DNA of 64,000 nucleotides, from the NCBI GenBank assembly GCA_946478305.1, contig CAMLBO010000008.1, positions 1 through 64,000 of the forward strand, in the 5' to 3' direction. The position numbers were made by a program, and so were the translations under genes. Positions within the stretch are counted from its first letter, which is position 1; each line of letters begins with the position of its first letter. The notes beneath the pieces were generated by a model, which worked only from the letters and a program-made list of their open reading frames with translations, made no database searches and was not told where the DNA came from. The stretch comes from an uncultured Enterobacterales bacterium (GTDB lineage: Bacteria; Pseudomonadota; Gammaproteobacteria; Enterobacterales; Enterobacteriaceae). Below are positions 10,713 through 21,289 of this stretch, in pieces.

Positions 10713-11612
10713 TTAACGTGGGATCTTTTTGAAGTCTGCCGGGGAGTTTACGATGACGCCATCGGCTCCCAACTTTTTGGCTTGTTGATAATCGGCCTGG
10801 TTGTTAATGCCAATCAAAATAATGTGTGCTTCGCCTTGAGAACGGAAACAGTCCATCGCTTCTTTATCCCACTCGAGTATCGCTTTGGAGCGCGCTTCAC
10901 CCAGCGTGTATTTCTCCACCACTTCCACATCCCGCTTCATCTCCAGCGCATACCAGCGGCTTTTCTTCTCTGGTTTAATCTGGCACTCATGGGCCATGGT
11001 GATATTGGCTAACGCGGTGCGGGTCAGATCCCTGCTTTCAAAGCGCGGCAGTGCTGCGGGCAGGGCTTCAAGATACTTTGCATCGGTGGAGTAGATGCGG
11101 GTTCTGCCCAGGCTGTGCGTCTGCTGCAACACGCCGCTCAGCGCGGCAGCCATTTTGTCCGGTGCGGCATCCGGGGTTTTGATATCAATATAGAAGGTCG
11201 TTTTTGGAAAGGCTTTCAATACGTTTTCCAGCGTCGGAATACCGATATTTTTACCCCGGTACGGGTGCGACTCACCGGAACTGAATGCCCATCCGGCATC
11301 TATTTTAGCCAATTCTGCCGCCGTAAATTGCGAGACCGGTCCCTGCTGGTTGGTCAGGGCTTTCAGATCGGAAGGGCGGTAGAGCACAGGAATGCCATCT
11401 TTTGAGAGCTGAACGGTGATCCAAATGGCGTCCGCTCGGTTTTTCAGCGCCATCTCGATGGCGGGCAGCGTATTTTCCGGCGCATCGGCGGTGCCGCCAC
11501 GATGAGCGATGATTTGAGGGGCATGGGCAGTTGGCATAGCGGAAGCCATGGGTGCCAACATAAAGCCGGATAATAACGTGCAAAGTAATAATTTGGATGA
11601 GGTTTTCATCAT
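10713..11612 (-). CDS. Exported GDPD-family protein with altered catalytic residues
   Basis: The 299-residue product has a signal peptide ending near SAMPTAHA and a glycerophosphodiester phosphodiesterase-like barrel. The first signature is intact: AHRGGTADAPENT (about residues 37-49). In the second, the usual E-x-D followed by KDG..V..HD reads WITVQLSKDGIPVLYRPSD: both acidic metal ligands and the second His-Asp are replaced. The third acidic site is YIDIK. The reading is clear on the DNA, with no frameshift. It may be a divergent enzyme or a non-catalytic binding protein. Both first codons are ATG. Confidence 0.75.
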   Translation of the reverse strand: MMKTSSKLLLCTLLSGFMLAPMASAMPTAHAPQIIAHRGGTADAPENTLPAIEMALKNRADAIWITVQLSKDGIPVLYRPSDLKALTNQQGPVSQFTAAELAKIDAGWAFSSGESHPYRGKNIGIPTLENVLKAFPKTTFYIDIKTPDAAPDKMAAALSGVLQQTHSLGRTRIYSTDAKYLEALPAALPRFESRDLTRTALANITMAHECQIKPEKKSRWYALEMKRDVEVVEKYTLGEARSKAILEWDKEAMDCFRSQGEAHIILIGINNQADYQQAKKLGADGVIVNSPADFKKIPR

Positions 11613-11798
11613 GGCGGGTTCCTTTTAGATGAAGAGGGGAAGCGGCCAATATACGGACCCATTGTGGTATTAATATTAAAAGCATCACAAAAACGGTTTA
11701 TAAACGGTGAATCAATCTTAATTATTTATCAATCATTTATGAGATAAATAATTGAAAGTGAAAAAATGATTTGGACTAATGGATAAAAGATCGCTGAC

Positions 11799-11826
11799 TT
11801 GAATTCCCTGCTTTTGACTGTATACT
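11799..11826 (+). promoter_or_regulatory. dinB promoter
   Basis: TTGAAT (11799-11804) and TATACT (11821-11826) are separated by 16 bp. The -10 lies inside the LexA box, so LexA binding would block the polymerase. Confidence 0.7.
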
Positions 11827-11833
11827 TATACAG
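11818..11833 (+). promoter_or_regulatory. LexA (SOS) box
   Basis: CTGTATACTTATACAG is a perfect CTG-N10-CAG palindrome close to the E. coli consensus. It ends 15 bp before the dinB start. Confidence 0.95.
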
Positions 11834-11848
11834 TCATTGGGGAGGGCT

Positions 11849-12910
11849 ATGCGCAAAATTATTCACGTCGATATGGATTGCTTCTTCGCAGCCGTTGAAA
11901 TGCGCGACGATCCCTCCCTGCGCGATATTCCGATTGCCATCGGCGGTAGCCGCGATCGCCGTGGTGTTATCAGCACCGCCAATTATCCGGCGCGTAAATT
12001 TGGCGTCCACAGTGCGATGCCTACCGGCATGGCGCTCAAACTCTGCCCGCACCTGAAAGTGATCCCCGGCAGAATGGAAGCTTATAAAGAAGCATCGAAC
12101 CATATCCGAGAAATCTTCTCCCGTTATACCTCCCTGATTGAACCGCTGTCTCTGGACGAAGCCTATCTTGACGTGTCCGATACCCCTCTGTGCAGCGGCT
12201 CGGCGACGCTGATTGCCGCCGAGATCCGTCAGGCAATATCTGATGAAATCAATCTCACCGCGTCTGCGGGCATCGCACCCATTAAGTTTCTGGCCAAGAT
12301 CGCCTCAGATCTTAACAAGCCGAACGGCCAGTACGTGATAACCCCCGACCAGGTGCCAGCCTTCTTACTGGATCTGCCGCTTTCTAAAATCCCCGGCGTA
12401 GGCAAAGTCACCGCGCAGCGTTTGCAGGAGCGTGGGCTGCATACCTGCGGCGACGTGCAACGCTATGATCTTGCGCAGTTGCTGAAAAACTTCGGCAAGT
12501 TTGGCCGCGTATTGTGGGAGCGCTGTCAGGGCATCGATGAGCGAGATGTCTCACCGGAAAGGCTGCGCAAGTCAGTCGGTGTGGAACGTACGCTGGCAGA
12601 AGATATTCACAGCTGGGAAGAGTGCGTGGCGCTGATTGAGCGCCTGTTTCCGGAGCTGGAAACCCGCCTCCGTCGGGTCAGCCCGGAACTGCGGATTGCT
12701 CGGCAGGGGGTGAAGCTCAAGTTTCATGATTTCCAGCAGACCACCCAGGAACACGTCTGGCCGGTGCTGAATAAAGAAGATTTACTGAAAGTAGCGCAGG
12801 AGGCTTGGGAACAGCGGCGCAGCGGACGAGGAGTGAGATTGGTGGGGCTGCATGTGACGTTGCAGGATCCGCAGATAGAGCGGCAGCTGTTGTTGCCCTG
12901 GGACCAATAA
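11849..12910 (+). CDS. dinB: DNA polymerase IV
   Basis: This Y-family translesion polymerase (353 residues; E. coli 351) carries the catalytic acids in [15 protein letters not shown] near the N-terminus and [11 protein letters not shown] (about 98-108). It also has the helix-hairpin-helix [10 protein letters not shown] and the little-finger domain [17 protein letters not shown] segment. The start is the ATG at 11849: it is 3 bp after GGGGAGG and gives the conserved [10 protein letters not shown]; an earlier in-frame ATG (11837) lies within the promoter. It is SOS-controlled through the LexA box. Confidence 0.97.
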   Translation: MRKIIHVDMDCFFAAVEMRDDPSLRDIPIAIGGSRDRRGVISTANYPARKFGVHSAMPTGMALKLCPHLKVIPGRMEAYKEASNHIREIFSRYTSLIEPLSLDEAYLDVSDTPLCSGSATLIAAEIRQAISDEINLTASAGIAPIKFLAKIASDLNKPNGQYVITPDQVPAFLLDLPLSKIPGVGKVTAQRLQERGLHTCGDVQRYDLAQLLKNFGKFGRVLWERCQGIDERDVSPERLRKSVGVERTLAEDIHSWEECVALIERLFPELETRLRRVSPELRIARQGVKLKFHDFQQTTQEHVWPVLNKEDLLKVAQEAWEQRRSGRGVRLVGLHVTLQDPQIERQLLLPWDQ

Positions 12911-12943
12911 AAATGGGCGCAGAGAGTAGTCTGCGTCCATTTT
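12910..12943. terminator. Bidirectional terminator between dinB and pepD
   Basis: A 14-bp stem with one G-T pair (12910-12923 with 12930-12943, 6-nt loop) has A residues on one side and T residues on the other. It fits both convergent genes. Confidence 0.85.
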
Positions 12944-12961
12944 GCATTCAGTCAGGAATGA

Positions 12962-14422
12962 TTAATTCTTTTCAGGAATCGCTTTCAGCAGCGCCGTCAG
13001 CAGTTGCCAGTAGAGGGCAACGCTTTCGATGTGAACCTGCTCATCCGGCGAGTGTGGCCCGGTGATGGTCGGCCCGATAGAAACCATATCCATATCAGGG
13101 TACGGTTTTTTGAACAGGCCGCACTCGAGACCGGCGTGGATCACCATAATGTTCGGGGTTTTGTCGAACAGCTGCTGGTAAGTTTCGCGCACCAGTGTCA
13201 TCACCGGTGAGCTTGGCTCAGGTTTCCAGCCAGGGTAGCTGCCTTTCGCCAATGTTTTAGCGCCAGCCAGCTTTCCCAGTGAATCCAGCATGCTCACCAC
13301 GTACTCTTTACCGCTGTCGATAAGCGAACGGATCAGGCAGTTGATCGCCACTTCGTCATCTTTCATGGTAACAACGCCCACGTTCAGCGAGGTTTCGACC
13401 ACGCCTTTGACGTCGTCGCTCATGCGGATCACGCCGTTAGGCGTTGCGTTAAGCAGAGCCAGGAAACGGCTCTGGCTGTCAGCGTTCAGCACTTTTGCGT
13501 CGCTGTGTGCCGCTTCTACCACCAGGGCGATTTTCTTCTCCACCGCAGACAGTTCAAACTGAATGGTTGCCAGGAACTCCTGTGCCGCTGCTTTCAGGGC
13601 GTCAACGTTTTCTGCCGCGATAGCCAGCGTGGCGATAGCTTCACGCGGAATGGCGTTGCGCAGCGTGCCGCCGGTGAAGTCCAGCAGACGCAGACCGAGG
13701 CTATCAGCGTGCTCAGCCAGGAAGCGGGCCAGCAGTTTGCTGGCGTTGCCCAGGCCCAGGTGAATATCAGCGCCGGAGTGACCGCCTTTCAGCCCTTTCA
13801 GTGTCAGCTTCAGGGTCGTGTAGCCAGCCGGCACCGCTTCGCGGGTCAGGGCGAGGGTCGAGGTGAAATCAATCCCACCGGCGCAACCCATGTAGATTTC
13901 GCCTTCGGTTTCTGAATCGGTGTTGATCAGGATCTCAGACTGTAACCAGTTTGGTTGCAGGCCAAATGCCCCCGCCATGCCGGTCTCTTCGGTCATGGTC
14001 AGCAGCACTTCCAGCGGGCCATGCGCAACGGAATCATCAGCAATAACGGCCAGCGCAGAAGCCAGACCGATGCCGTTGTCAGCGCCCAGCGTGGTGCCGC
14101 GAGCTTTTACCCAACCGTTTTCAATAAAGGGTTGAATCGGATCTTTAGTGAAATCATGAACGGTGTCGTTGTTCTTTTGCGGCACCATGTCGAGGTGGGC
14201 CTGCAATGCCACGGCTTTGCGGTTTTCCATGCCTTTAGTGGCAGGTTTGCGCAGCAGGATGTTACCGACTTCGTCACGCTCAGCGTGGATCCCCTTTTCC
14301 TGCGCCCATTCAACGATGTGTTTCGCCAGGGCTTCTTCATGGTAAGAAGGGTGCGGAATGGAACAGACTTTGGCAAAAATATCCCACAGCGGCTGTGGCG
14401 AAAGTTGAGACAGTTCAGACAC
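12962..14422 (-). CDS. pepD: Aminoacyl-histidine dipeptidase (peptidase D)
   Basis: The 486-residue M20-family metallopeptidase (E. coli 485) cleaves Xaa-His dipeptides such as carnosine in the cytoplasm. Metal-site segments are ALQAHLDMVPQ (about 71-81), TLGADNGIGLA (about 114-124), TMTEETGMAGAFGL and, near the C-terminus, HAGLECG and GPTITGPHSPDEQVH. It is convergent with dinB and divergent from gpt, as in other enterobacteria. Confidence 0.97.
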   Translation of the reverse strand: MSELSQLSPQPLWDIFAKVCSIPHPSYHEEALAKHIVEWAQEKGIHAERDEVGNILLRKPATKGMENRKAVALQAHLDMVPQKNNDTVHDFTKDPIQPFIENGWVKARGTTLGADNGIGLASALAVIADDSVAHGPLEVLLTMTEETGMAGAFGLQPNWLQSEILINTDSETEGEIYMGCAGGIDFTSTLALTREAVPAGYTTLKLTLKGLKGGHSGADIHLGLGNASKLLARFLAEHADSLGLRLLDFTGGTLRNAIPREAIATLAIAAENVDALKAAAQEFLATIQFELSAVEKKIALVVEAAHSDAKVLNADSQSRFLALLNATPNGVIRMSDDVKGVVETSLNVGVVTMKDDEVAINCLIRSLIDSGKEYVVSMLDSLGKLAGAKTLAKGSYPGWKPEPSSPVMTLVRETYQQLFDKTPNIMVIHAGLECGLFKKPYPDMDMVSIGPTITGPHSPDEQVHIESVALYWQLLTALLKAIPEKN

Positions 14423-14716
14423 TATAAGTCTCCTGTAACAGTCAGCTCAGTCAGGATCCATTGGCAGGTGAACTGATTGAGATGCTGTAGGTTTAAGGTT
14501 AAGTAATCCCCGCCAGACGTTGTGGCGAGTGGTCTGACAGAATATCACTTAATCTTAACCTGTGCGCGTGCGCGGGGAGAAGATCGGGTGTTTTTGCGGG
14601 CTGGCGACACTATAACCGCTGGTTTTTGTGAGCCGGACTCACTATAATCCGCCGCAACCTTTTTTCCCCCTGTATACATTTTTAGAAGCCGTCAATTCAC
14701 TGGCTGGGACACCTAT

Positions 14717-15175
14717 ATGAGCGAAAAATACGTTGTAACCTGGGACATGCTGCAAATCCACGCCCGCACCATGGCAAAGCGCCTGCTGCCGGCAGAACAG
14801 TGGACTGGCATCATTGCAGTCAGCCGTGGTGGCCTGGTTCCTGCGGCTCTGCTGGCGCGTGAACTGTGCATCCGTCACGTTGATACCGTCTGCATCTCCA
14901 GTTACGACCATGACAATCAGCGCGAAATGCAGGTGCTGAAGCGCGCAGAAGGTGATGGCGAAGGCTTCATCGTGATTGACGATCTGGTGGACACCGGCGG
15001 TACGGCGAAAGCCATTCGCGAGATGTACCCGAAGGCCCACTTCATCACTATTTTCGCCAAACCCGCCGGCGCGCCGCTGGTTGACGATTATGTGATCGAC
15101 ATCCCGCAGGACACCTGGATTGAACAGCCGTGGGATATGGGCGTGGTGTTCGTGCCTCCGTTGGTCGGCAAATAA
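14717..15175 (+). CDS. gpt: Xanthine-guanine phosphoribosyltransferase
   Basis: The 152-residue protein has the same length as E. coli Gpt. It salvages guanine, xanthine and hypoxanthine to nucleotides using phosphoribosyl pyrophosphate. The PRPP-binding loop is [17 protein letters not shown] (about 86-102), and [17 protein letters not shown] forms the N-terminal part of the active site. The 294-bp gap to divergent pepD contains a TATAAT at 14643-14648 as a possible -10. A strong terminator lies about 145 bp after the stop. Confidence 0.97.
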   Translation: MSEKYVVTWDMLQIHARTMAKRLLPAEQWTGIIAVSRGGLVPAALLARELCIRHVDTVCISSYDHDNQREMQVLKRAEGDGEGFIVIDDLVDTGGTAKAIREMYPKAHFITIFAKPAGAPLVDDYVIDIPQDTWIEQPWDMGVVFVPPLVGK

Positions 15176-15301
15176 ATCCTCGTCATCCTTCTTCCTGTCT
15201 CAGCGTTGGCTGCCTTCTTTCGCCCCGGTCACATACTTGTGTATGCTCCCGGGGACTCATTCAGTTGCCGCCTTGATACAACAAGAATGATTTAGAGGAT
15301 T
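15174..15301. repeat. Dispersed palindromic repeat (copy A)
   Basis: This roughly 128-bp noncoding element has short inverted ends (AATCCTC and GAGGATT) and a central palindrome in which CCCCGGTCACATAC faces GTATGCTCCCGGGG (15223-15255). The layout, GTTGGCTGC, then a C-rich arm with TCAC and ACTT, then GCTC-CCGGGGA, then TTGCCGCCTTG, recurs in degenerate form at 51343-51540. Elements of this pattern are, from memory, common between genes in Serratia and Yersinia. Confidence 0.6.
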
Positions 15302-15318
15302 GTCTTACTCCTCTTCTG

Positions 15319-15347
15319 AAACGCCCGGCTAATTGCCGGGCGTTTTG
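15319..15347 (+). terminator. Rho-independent terminator downstream of gpt
   Basis: An 11-bp GC-rich stem (AAACGCCCGGC with GCCGGGCGTTT, 5-nt loop) runs into a T tract. Confidence 0.9.
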
Positions 15348-15466
15348 CTTGAGTTATACCGAAATTCCCATCGAGCTTGACCTGCCTCTTGTCTTCCCGC
15401 AACGTACTCCCTATATAGAGATAGCTGAATCTCGCTCTCGCAGCTGGCAACGGAGGATATTGCACC

Positions 15467-16711
15467 ATGGCACCCGTCAATCTTACGGAAAAACTGTTTA
15501 AACCAACCTTTAAGTATCCTGAGACGTCAACGCTGGTTAACCGCATTCATCACCATCACAGCCCGCTGCACTCCGCGCTGGAAGGTGACTCCGCGCCTTG
15601 TTGGTACCGTACTATCAACCGCCTGATGTGGCTGTGGCGCGGCGTGGATCCGATTGAAGTGGAAGAGGTGCTGTCGCGCATTGCGGTGTCGACCTCTAAA
15701 CACAGCGATGAACGCCTGCTCGATACGGTTATTGGTTATCGCAGTGGCAACTGGATTTATGAATGGACTCAGCAAGCTATGGCCTGGCAGCAAAAGGCCC
15801 AGGAGACAGAAGACGTCACCCTTGCCAGCCAGTACTGGCTCAATGCCGCTAACCTATACAGTATCGCCAGTTATCCGCATCTGAAAGGCGATACGTTGGC
15901 CGAGCAGGCCGAAGTACTGGCAAACAAAGCCTTTGAACAGTCTGCGCTACACTCGCCTTACCAGCTGAAAGAGATCGATTTTGCCATCGAGGGCGGCGCA
16001 CCGATCACCGGTTTCCTGCATCTGCCAAACGAGGGGAAAGCACCGTTCCCGACCGTCATGGTATGCGGTGGGCTGGACACTTTACAATGCGACCATCAGC
16101 GTCTGTTCCGTGAATACCTGGCACCGCGTGGCATTGCCATGCTGACGATCGACATGCCGTCGATTGGCTTTTCCGCCAAATGGAAACTCACGCAGGACAC
16201 CAGTTTCTTGCATCAACAGGTGCTGGCGCAGCTGAGTAACGTGGCTTGGGTTGATGCCACTAAAGTCAGCCTGGTCGGTTTCCGCTTTGGCGCTAACGTC
16301 GCGGTGCGGCTGGCCTATCTCGAACCACGCCGCGTACGCGCAGTGGCGACGCTCGGCGCGCTGGTACATACGCTGCTCTGCGACACTCAATGCCAGGAAA
16401 AAGTGCCAGATATGTACATGGATGTGCTCGCCAGCCGCCTCGGCATGTCGAACGCGTCTGACAGCTTACTGAAGACCGAACTTAATCGGTATTCTCTGAA
16501 AACGCAGGGTTTACTCGGACGCCGTACCCCGACGCCAATTTTAGCCGGTTACTGGGAGAGTGATCCCTTCAGCCCTAAGGAAGAATCGAGGCTGATTGCG
16601 GATTCTTCGGCTGATGGCAAGCTATTAAATATCAAACAAGAGCCGCTTTTCAGCAACTTTGACCGTGCTTTACATGAGATTTGCGACTGGCTTGCGGCGA
16701 GAATGCGATAA
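15467..16711 (+). CDS. frsA: Esterase FrsA
   Basis: The 414-residue alpha/beta hydrolase has the same length as E. coli FrsA. In Vibrio and E. coli work it was linked to the EIIA-Glc component of the sugar phosphotransferase system and to the fermentation/respiration balance; its reaction is disputed. A short N-terminal domain is followed by the hydrolase fold, with [10 protein letters not shown] (about 188-197), [10 protein letters not shown] and [15 protein letters not shown] around the nucleophile-elbow position. The start follows GGAGG at 15451-15455. It lies directly upstream of crl, as in E. coli. Confidence 0.95.
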   Translation: MAPVNLTEKLFKPTFKYPETSTLVNRIHHHHSPLHSALEGDSAPCWYRTINRLMWLWRGVDPIEVEEVLSRIAVSTSKHSDERLLDTVIGYRSGNWIYEWTQQAMAWQQKAQETEDVTLASQYWLNAANLYSIASYPHLKGDTLAEQAEVLANKAFEQSALHSPYQLKEIDFAIEGGAPITGFLHLPNEGKAPFPTVMVCGGLDTLQCDHQRLFREYLAPRGIAMLTIDMPSIGFSAKWKLTQDTSFLHQQVLAQLSNVAWVDATKVSLVGFRFGANVAVRLAYLEPRRVRAVATLGALVHTLLCDTQCQEKVPDMYMDVLASRLGMSNASDSLLKTELNRYSLKTQGLLGRRTPTPILAGYWESDPFSPKEESRLIADSSADGKLLNIKQEPLFSNFDRALHEICDWLAARMR

Positions 16712-16774
16712 CTTAATAGTTGCTAATTCTTAACTTTTTGCTACAACTGATGACCTACATATGGAGGTTGTACT

Positions 16775-17176
16775 ATGACGTTACCAAGTGGTCATCCTAA
16801 AAGCCGGCTAATGAAACGTTTCGGTACTCTGGGCCCTTACATCCGTGAAGGAAAGTGCGAGAACGATCGCTTCTTCTTTGACTGTCTTGCGGTCTGCGTA
16901 AACGTTAAACCTGCGCCCGAGAAGCGTGAATTCTGGGGCTGGTGGATAGAACTGCAATCTGAAGCAGAACGTTTTACTTATGTTTATCACTTCGGCTTGT
17001 TTGATAAAGACGGGAATTGGAAGGTGCAAAACATTAAGGATGCTGAAGTTCGCGACAAGCTGGAGACCACCCTGCGCGGTTTCTACAAGAACCTCAACGC
17101 CATGATTGTTGATATGTCACTAAAGCTGGAACCTGCCGAAGATTTTGGCAACGAACCTTTGAAGCTGTCAGCCTGA
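16775..17176 (+). CDS. crl: Sigma factor-binding protein Crl
   Basis: The 133-residue protein binds RpoS and helps it assemble with core RNA polymerase, raising transcription of stationary-phase genes. Recognisable segments are [15 protein letters not shown] near the start, [11 protein letters not shown], and FWGWWIEL (about 51-58). An AGGAGG-like site (GGAGG) lies 9 bp before the start. It sits between frsA and proB, as in E. coli. Confidence 0.96.
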   Translation: MTLPSGHPKSRLMKRFGTLGPYIREGKCENDRFFFDCLAVCVNVKPAPEKREFWGWWIELQSEAERFTYVYHFGLFDKDGNWKVQNIKDAEVRDKLETTLRGFYKNLNAMIVDMSLKLEPAEDFGNEPLKLSA

Positions 17177-17212
17177 CATTGATGCTTCACCCCGCGCGCG
17201 TTCTGCAATGTT

Positions 17213-17249
17213 GCGTTATGCCTTCGGGCATAACGCTTCTCTCCTTTTC
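17213..17249 (+). terminator. Terminator downstream of crl
   Basis: A perfect 10-bp stem closed by a TTCG tetraloop (17213-17222 with 17227-17236) is followed by a pyrimidine-rich tract ending in TTTT. Confidence 0.8.
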
Positions 17250-17317
17250 CAAAGACAACAGCCCACCTCTTCATTTAAACTCTCATTAATATTTCTATTT
17301 CAAACGGCAGAGTGATT

Positions 17318-18421
17318 ATGAGTGGCAGCCAAACCTTGGTTGTAAAACTGGGCACCAGCGTGCTCACCGGCGGCTCCCGTCGCCTTAACCGGGCTCACAT
17401 CGTTGAGCTGGTCCGCCAGTGTGCGCAGCAACATGCCGCCGGGCACCGGATTGTGATTGTCACCTCCGGCGCAATTGCCGCCGGGCGCGAACATCTGGGC
17501 TACCCCGAACTCCCCGCCACCATTGCTTCCAAACAGCTGCTGGCCGCCGTTGGGCAAAGTCGCCTGATTCAACTGTGGGAACAGCTGTTCTCCATTTATG
17601 GCATTAACATTGGTCAGATGTTGCTGACCCGCGCCGATCTGGAAGACCGCGAACGTTTCCTCAATGCGCGCGACACCATGAATGCGTTGCTCGATAACCA
17701 CATCGTGCCAGTGATCAACGAGAATGACGCCGTCGCCACTGCTGAGATTAAAGTGGGCGATAACGACAACCTGTCAGCGCTGGCGGCTATTCTCGCCGGG
17801 GCGGACAAACTGCTGCTGCTGACCGACCAGCGCGGCCTGTTCACCGCTGATCCTCGCACTAATCCGCAGGCCGAGTTAATTCGCGAAGTGACCGCTATCG
17901 ACGACGCCCTGCGCGGTATTGCCGGTGACAGCGTGTCTGGCCTCGGTACCGGCGGTATGGCCACGAAACTGCAGGCCGCTGACGTCGCCTGCCGTGCCGG
18001 TGTGGATACGATTATTGCCGCAGGCAGCCTGCCAGGAGTGATCGGCGATGTGATCAACGGCGTTTCTGTGGGTACCCGCTTCCACGCCATGCAAACGCCG
18101 CTGGAGAACCGCAAACGCTGGATCTTCGGCGCACCGCCAGCGGGTGAAATCACTATTGATGACGGCGCGGTGGCCGCAATGCTTGAGCGCGGCAGTTCGC
18201 TGCTGCCCAAAGGCATTCGCGACGTGAAAGGTGATTTCTCGCGTGGCGAAGTGATCCGCATCCGCAGCCTGGCCGGGCGCGACCTGGCGCACGGCGTCAG
18301 CCGCTATAATAGCGACGCCATGCGCATGATTGCCGGCCACCACTCCCAGCAGATCAGCGATATTCTCGGTTACGAGTACGGCCCGGTTGCCGTGCACCGT
18401 GACGACATGATTGTCAGTTAA
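17318..18421 (+). CDS. proB: Glutamate 5-kinase
   Basis: The 367-residue protein phosphorylates glutamate, the first step of proline synthesis, and is feedback-inhibited by proline in E. coli. It has an amino-acid kinase domain ([19 protein letters not shown] at the start, [38 protein letters not shown]) and a C-terminal PUA domain from about residue 275. I start at ATG 17318, giving the E. coli length and [10 protein letters not shown]; a GTG two codons earlier is possible. It forms an operon with proA. Confidence 0.96.
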   Translation: MSGSQTLVVKLGTSVLTGGSRRLNRAHIVELVRQCAQQHAAGHRIVIVTSGAIAAGREHLGYPELPATIASKQLLAAVGQSRLIQLWEQLFSIYGINIGQMLLTRADLEDRERFLNARDTMNALLDNHIVPVINENDAVATAEIKVGDNDNLSALAAILAGADKLLLLTDQRGLFTADPRTNPQAELIREVTAIDDALRGIAGDSVSGLGTGGMATKLQAADVACRAGVDTIIAAGSLPGVIGDVINGVSVGTRFHAMQTPLENRKRWIFGAPPAGEITIDDGAVAAMLERGSSLLPKGIRDVKGDFSRGEVIRIRSLAGRDLAHGVSRYNSDAMRMIAGHHSQQISDILGYEYGPVAVHRDDMIVS

Positions 18422-18445
18422 TACGGTTTAATAAAGGAAATACCC

Positions 18446-19699
18446 ATGTTGAACGCAATGGGCAAGGCCGCCAGACAGGCCGCCTACCAGCTTTCCACTC
18501 TCAGCACCGCCGAGAAAAACCGTGCGCTGCTGGTGATTGCCGACATGCTTGAGGCTAACAGCCAGAGTATTATTCAGGCTAATGAACTGGACATGTCCGC
18601 CGCCCGTGACAGCGGCATGACCGACGCGTTACTCGACCGCCTGCTGCTCACTCCTGCGCGTTTATCCGCGATTGCCAGCGACGTGCGTGATGTCTGCCGT
18701 CTGAGTGATCCGGTAGGGCAGGTGATAGATGGTTCCATGCAGGACAGCGGATTACGGCTCGAACGCCGTCGGGTACCCCTTGGCGTGATCGGCGTAATTT
18801 ATGAAGCGCGTCCTAATGTCACCATCGACGTCGCCAGTTTGTGCCTTAAAACCGGCAATGCGGCCATTCTGCGCGGCGGCAAAGAGACGCACCATACCAA
18901 TCAGGCCACGGTGAAAGTGATTCAGCAGGCACTGGAGCAGTGCGGTTTGCCGAAGGCGGCAGTGCAGGCCATCGACAGCCCCGACCGTGCGCTGGTGGCC
19001 GAGATGCTGCGTCTGGATAAATACATCGACATGCTGATCCCCCGCGGTGGTGCGGCGCTGCATAAGTTGTGCCGCGAGCAGTCAACTATTCCGGTGATCA
19101 CCGGCGGCATTGGCGTGTGTCACACCTTCGTTGATGAAAGCGTGGATTTCGCCAAAGCGCTGACCGTGATAGAAAGCGCCAAAGTACAGCGTCCGAGCGC
19201 CTGTAACAGCCTCGAAACGCTGCTGGTGCATGACGCCATTGCCAGCCGCTTCCTGCCAGAGCTCAGCACTAAAATGCACGCAGCCGGCGTCACGCTGCAC
19301 GCAAGCCAAGCCGCCATGCCACATCTGCAAAACGGCCCGGCGAAAGTGGTGGCGGTGGAGGAAGAGGATTACTCGGACGAATGGCTGTCGTTGGATCTCA
19401 ACGTCACGATAGTTGCTGACATCGACGCCGCCATCGCGCATATCCGCGCCTACGGCACCGAGCACTCTGACGCTATCCTCACCCGTTCCATCAGCCAGGC
19501 CGAACGCTTTGTGAATGAAGTGGACTCCTCGGCGGTGTACGTCAATGCCAGCACCCGCTTCACCGACGGCGGCCAGTTTGGCCTCGGCGCTGAAGTGGCG
19601 GTCAGCACCCAGAAACTCCACGCCCGCGGTCCGATGGGACTCGAAGCCCTCACGACCTACAAGTGGATTGGCTATGGTGACGATTTAGTCCGTCCGTAA
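18446..19699 (+). CDS. proA: Gamma-glutamyl phosphate reductase
   Basis: The 417-residue protein reduces glutamyl-5-phosphate to glutamate semialdehyde with NADPH, the second step of proline synthesis. The aldehyde-dehydrogenase-like fold shows [38 protein letters not shown] and the catalytic Cys in [16 protein letters not shown] (about residues 250-265). It follows proB by 24 bp with an AAGGA ribosome site and is the last protein gene before the tRNA-Thr. Confidence 0.97.
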   Translation: MLNAMGKAARQAAYQLSTLSTAEKNRALLVIADMLEANSQSIIQANELDMSAARDSGMTDALLDRLLLTPARLSAIASDVRDVCRLSDPVGQVIDGSMQDSGLRLERRRVPLGVIGVIYEARPNVTIDVASLCLKTGNAAILRGGKETHHTNQATVKVIQQALEQCGLPKAAVQAIDSPDRALVAEMLRLDKYIDMLIPRGGAALHKLCREQSTIPVITGGIGVCHTFVDESVDFAKALTVIESAKVQRPSACNSLETLLVHDAIASRFLPELSTKMHAAGVTLHASQAAMPHLQNGPAKVVAVEEEDYSDEWLSLDLNVTIVADIDAAIAHIRAYGTEHSDAILTRSISQAERFVNEVDSSAVYVNASTRFTDGGQFGLGAEVAVSTQKLHARGPMGLEALTTYKWIGYGDDLVRP

Positions 19700-19803
19700 G
19701 AGGAACAGAAGGGCACCGGTGGATTTGCAGAGGATGAAACCGGTGCAAAAAATCCTAAAATCAACAGGTTGATGAGAAAAGCAGCAATCGCACTTTCTCG
19801 CTA

Positions 19804-19832
19804 TTGACTCACGCTGAAGATTTCAATAAATT
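19804..19832 (+). promoter_or_regulatory. Possible promoter of tRNA-Thr
   Basis: TTGACT (19804-19809) and TAAATT (19827-19832) are 17 bp apart and lie 31 bp before the tRNA. The intervening DNA downstream of the -10 is GC-rich, as for stable RNA promoters. Confidence 0.5.
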
Positions 19833-19861
19833 ACGCCACGTAGTCCCCGCAGCACCTCAAA

Positions 19862-19944
<83 letters not shown>

Positions 19945-20051
19945 AGTATTTTCATGTCAACCCACGTCAATAAAATCCTTTAAAATCAAATAATAAACAC
20001 CTTTTTCACTCGTCTGGTCTCAACCCATGTCTATTGAAATCAACACATGAT

Positions 20052-20102
20052 TGGGGGCACAATGCGGGGCATGTCGAGTTCAGTCTAGAAAAGGTGCCCC
20101 CA
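20052..20102. repeat. Possible integrase arm-type sites, left end
   Basis: TGGGGGCAC (20052-20060) and its inverse GTGCCCCCA (20094-20102) flank the start of the integrase gene. The same TGGGGGCA core occurs twice as a direct repeat near the right end (32004-32011 and 32016-32023). Confidence 0.5.
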
Positions 20103-20104
20103 TA

Positions 20105-21289
20105 ATGATGCTCAATGCCAGGAAGGTTGATACTGCCAAAGGAAAGGAAAAGAGCTATAAGCTTTCTGACGGTGGAGGGTTATATCTACAGGTAGAACCA
20201 AGCGGTTCGAAGTATTGGCGGATGAAGTACAGGTTTGCTGGTAAGGAAAAACGCCTTTCGTTTGGAGTGCATCCAACCGTAACGCTTGCAGATGCCAGGC
20301 AGAAACGTGATGATGCTAAAAGAGTACTAGCGTCAGGGGAAGACCCCGGCGAAGTGAAGAAAGCTAAAAAGCTAGCCCTTCGTGCCGAAAACGAACTTAT
20401 TGATCCCTTCGAATCTATTGCACTCGAATGGCACAAGCTCAAATCTGCAAAATGGTCTGCTGGTTATGCGTCCGATATATTGGAGGCATTCAACAAAGAC
20501 ATTTTCCCGCATCTTGGCCAACGGCCTATTGCTGATATCAAGCCACTAGAACTGTTAGACGTGCTTAAGTTGATTGAGGCTAGAGGATCAACTGAAAAGG
20601 CCAGAAAGGTTCGTCAGCGCTGCGGAGAAGTGTTTCGCTATGCAATTGTGACTGGCCGCGCCATTTACAATCCTGCGCCGGATCTTGCTAGTGCTATGCA
20701 AGGACACAAAGCTGTTCACTATCCCTTTTTAAAGGCTGAAGAGTTGCCAGAATTCTTTGCAGCGCTTCACGCCTATAAAGGTGGCTCAATTGTGTTACTG
20801 GGGGCTTATCTGCTCATACTCACCGGTCTTAGAACCGGTGAGCTACGTGCGGCTGAATGGCGTGAGATAGATTTCAAAAATGCGGTATGGGAAATCCCCA
20901 AAGAACGGATGAAGATGCGGCGTGCGCATATTGTACCGCTATCAAAACAAGTCATTAAATACCTTGAGCAACTAAAAGAGCTTACTGGGGCTTATCCACT
21001 GATGTTCCCAGGGCGCAGCGATGTACGAAAATGCATGAGCGAAGCAAGTATTAATCAGGTGTTCAAAAGAATTGGCTATGCTGGCCGCGTTACAGGGCAT
21101 GGTTTCCGCCATACGATGAGTACTATTTTGCATGAACAAGGCTTTAATAGTGCGTGGATAGAGACTCAATTGGCTCACCTTGATAAAAACAGCATCAGAG
21201 GAATTTACAACCACGCTCAATATCTGGAAGGGCGGAAAGATATGATGCAGTGGTATGCGAATTATTTGAATATAGGTGAAGTGAAATGA
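20105..21289 (+). CDS. int: P4-type tyrosine integrase
   Basis: The protein of about 394 residues begins with a DUF4102 arm-binding domain (LSDGGGLYLQVEPSGSKYWR, AGKEKRLSFGVHP) and ends with a tyrosine-recombinase domain. Catalytic residues are visible as TGLRTGELRAAEW (first Arg), HGFRHT (His and Arg) and HLDKNSIRGIYNHA (His and nucleophile Tyr). I place the start at ATG 20105, just after the putative arm site; an earlier in-frame ATG (20051) would run through the arm sites. It lies next to attL, as in P4 elements that use tRNA 3' ends. Its stop overlaps the next start. Confidence 0.93.
   Translation: MMLNARKVDTAKGKEKSYKLSDGGGLYLQVEPSGSKYWRMKYRFAGKEKRLSFGVHPTVTLADARQKRDDAKRVLASGEDPGEVKKAKKLALRAENELIDPFESIALEWHKLKSAKWSAGYASDILEAFNKDIFPHLGQRPIADIKPLELLDVLKLIEARGSTEKARKVRQRCGEVFRYAIVTGRAIYNPAPDLASAMQGHKAVHYPFLKAEELPEFFAALHAYKGGSIVLLGAYLLILTGLRTGELRAAEWREIDFKNAVWEIPKERMKMRRAHIVPLSKQVIKYLEQLKELTGAYPLMFPGRSDVRKCMSEASINQVFKRIGYAGRVTGHGFRHTMSTILHEQGFNSAWIETQLAHLDKNSIRGIYNHAQYLEGRKDMMQWYANYLNIGEVK

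Noticed and set aside
17614..18261. 215-codon frame opposite proB
   Set aside because: High GC at third positions of proB opens long reverse frames; the serine- and arginine-rich product is typical of such shadows.
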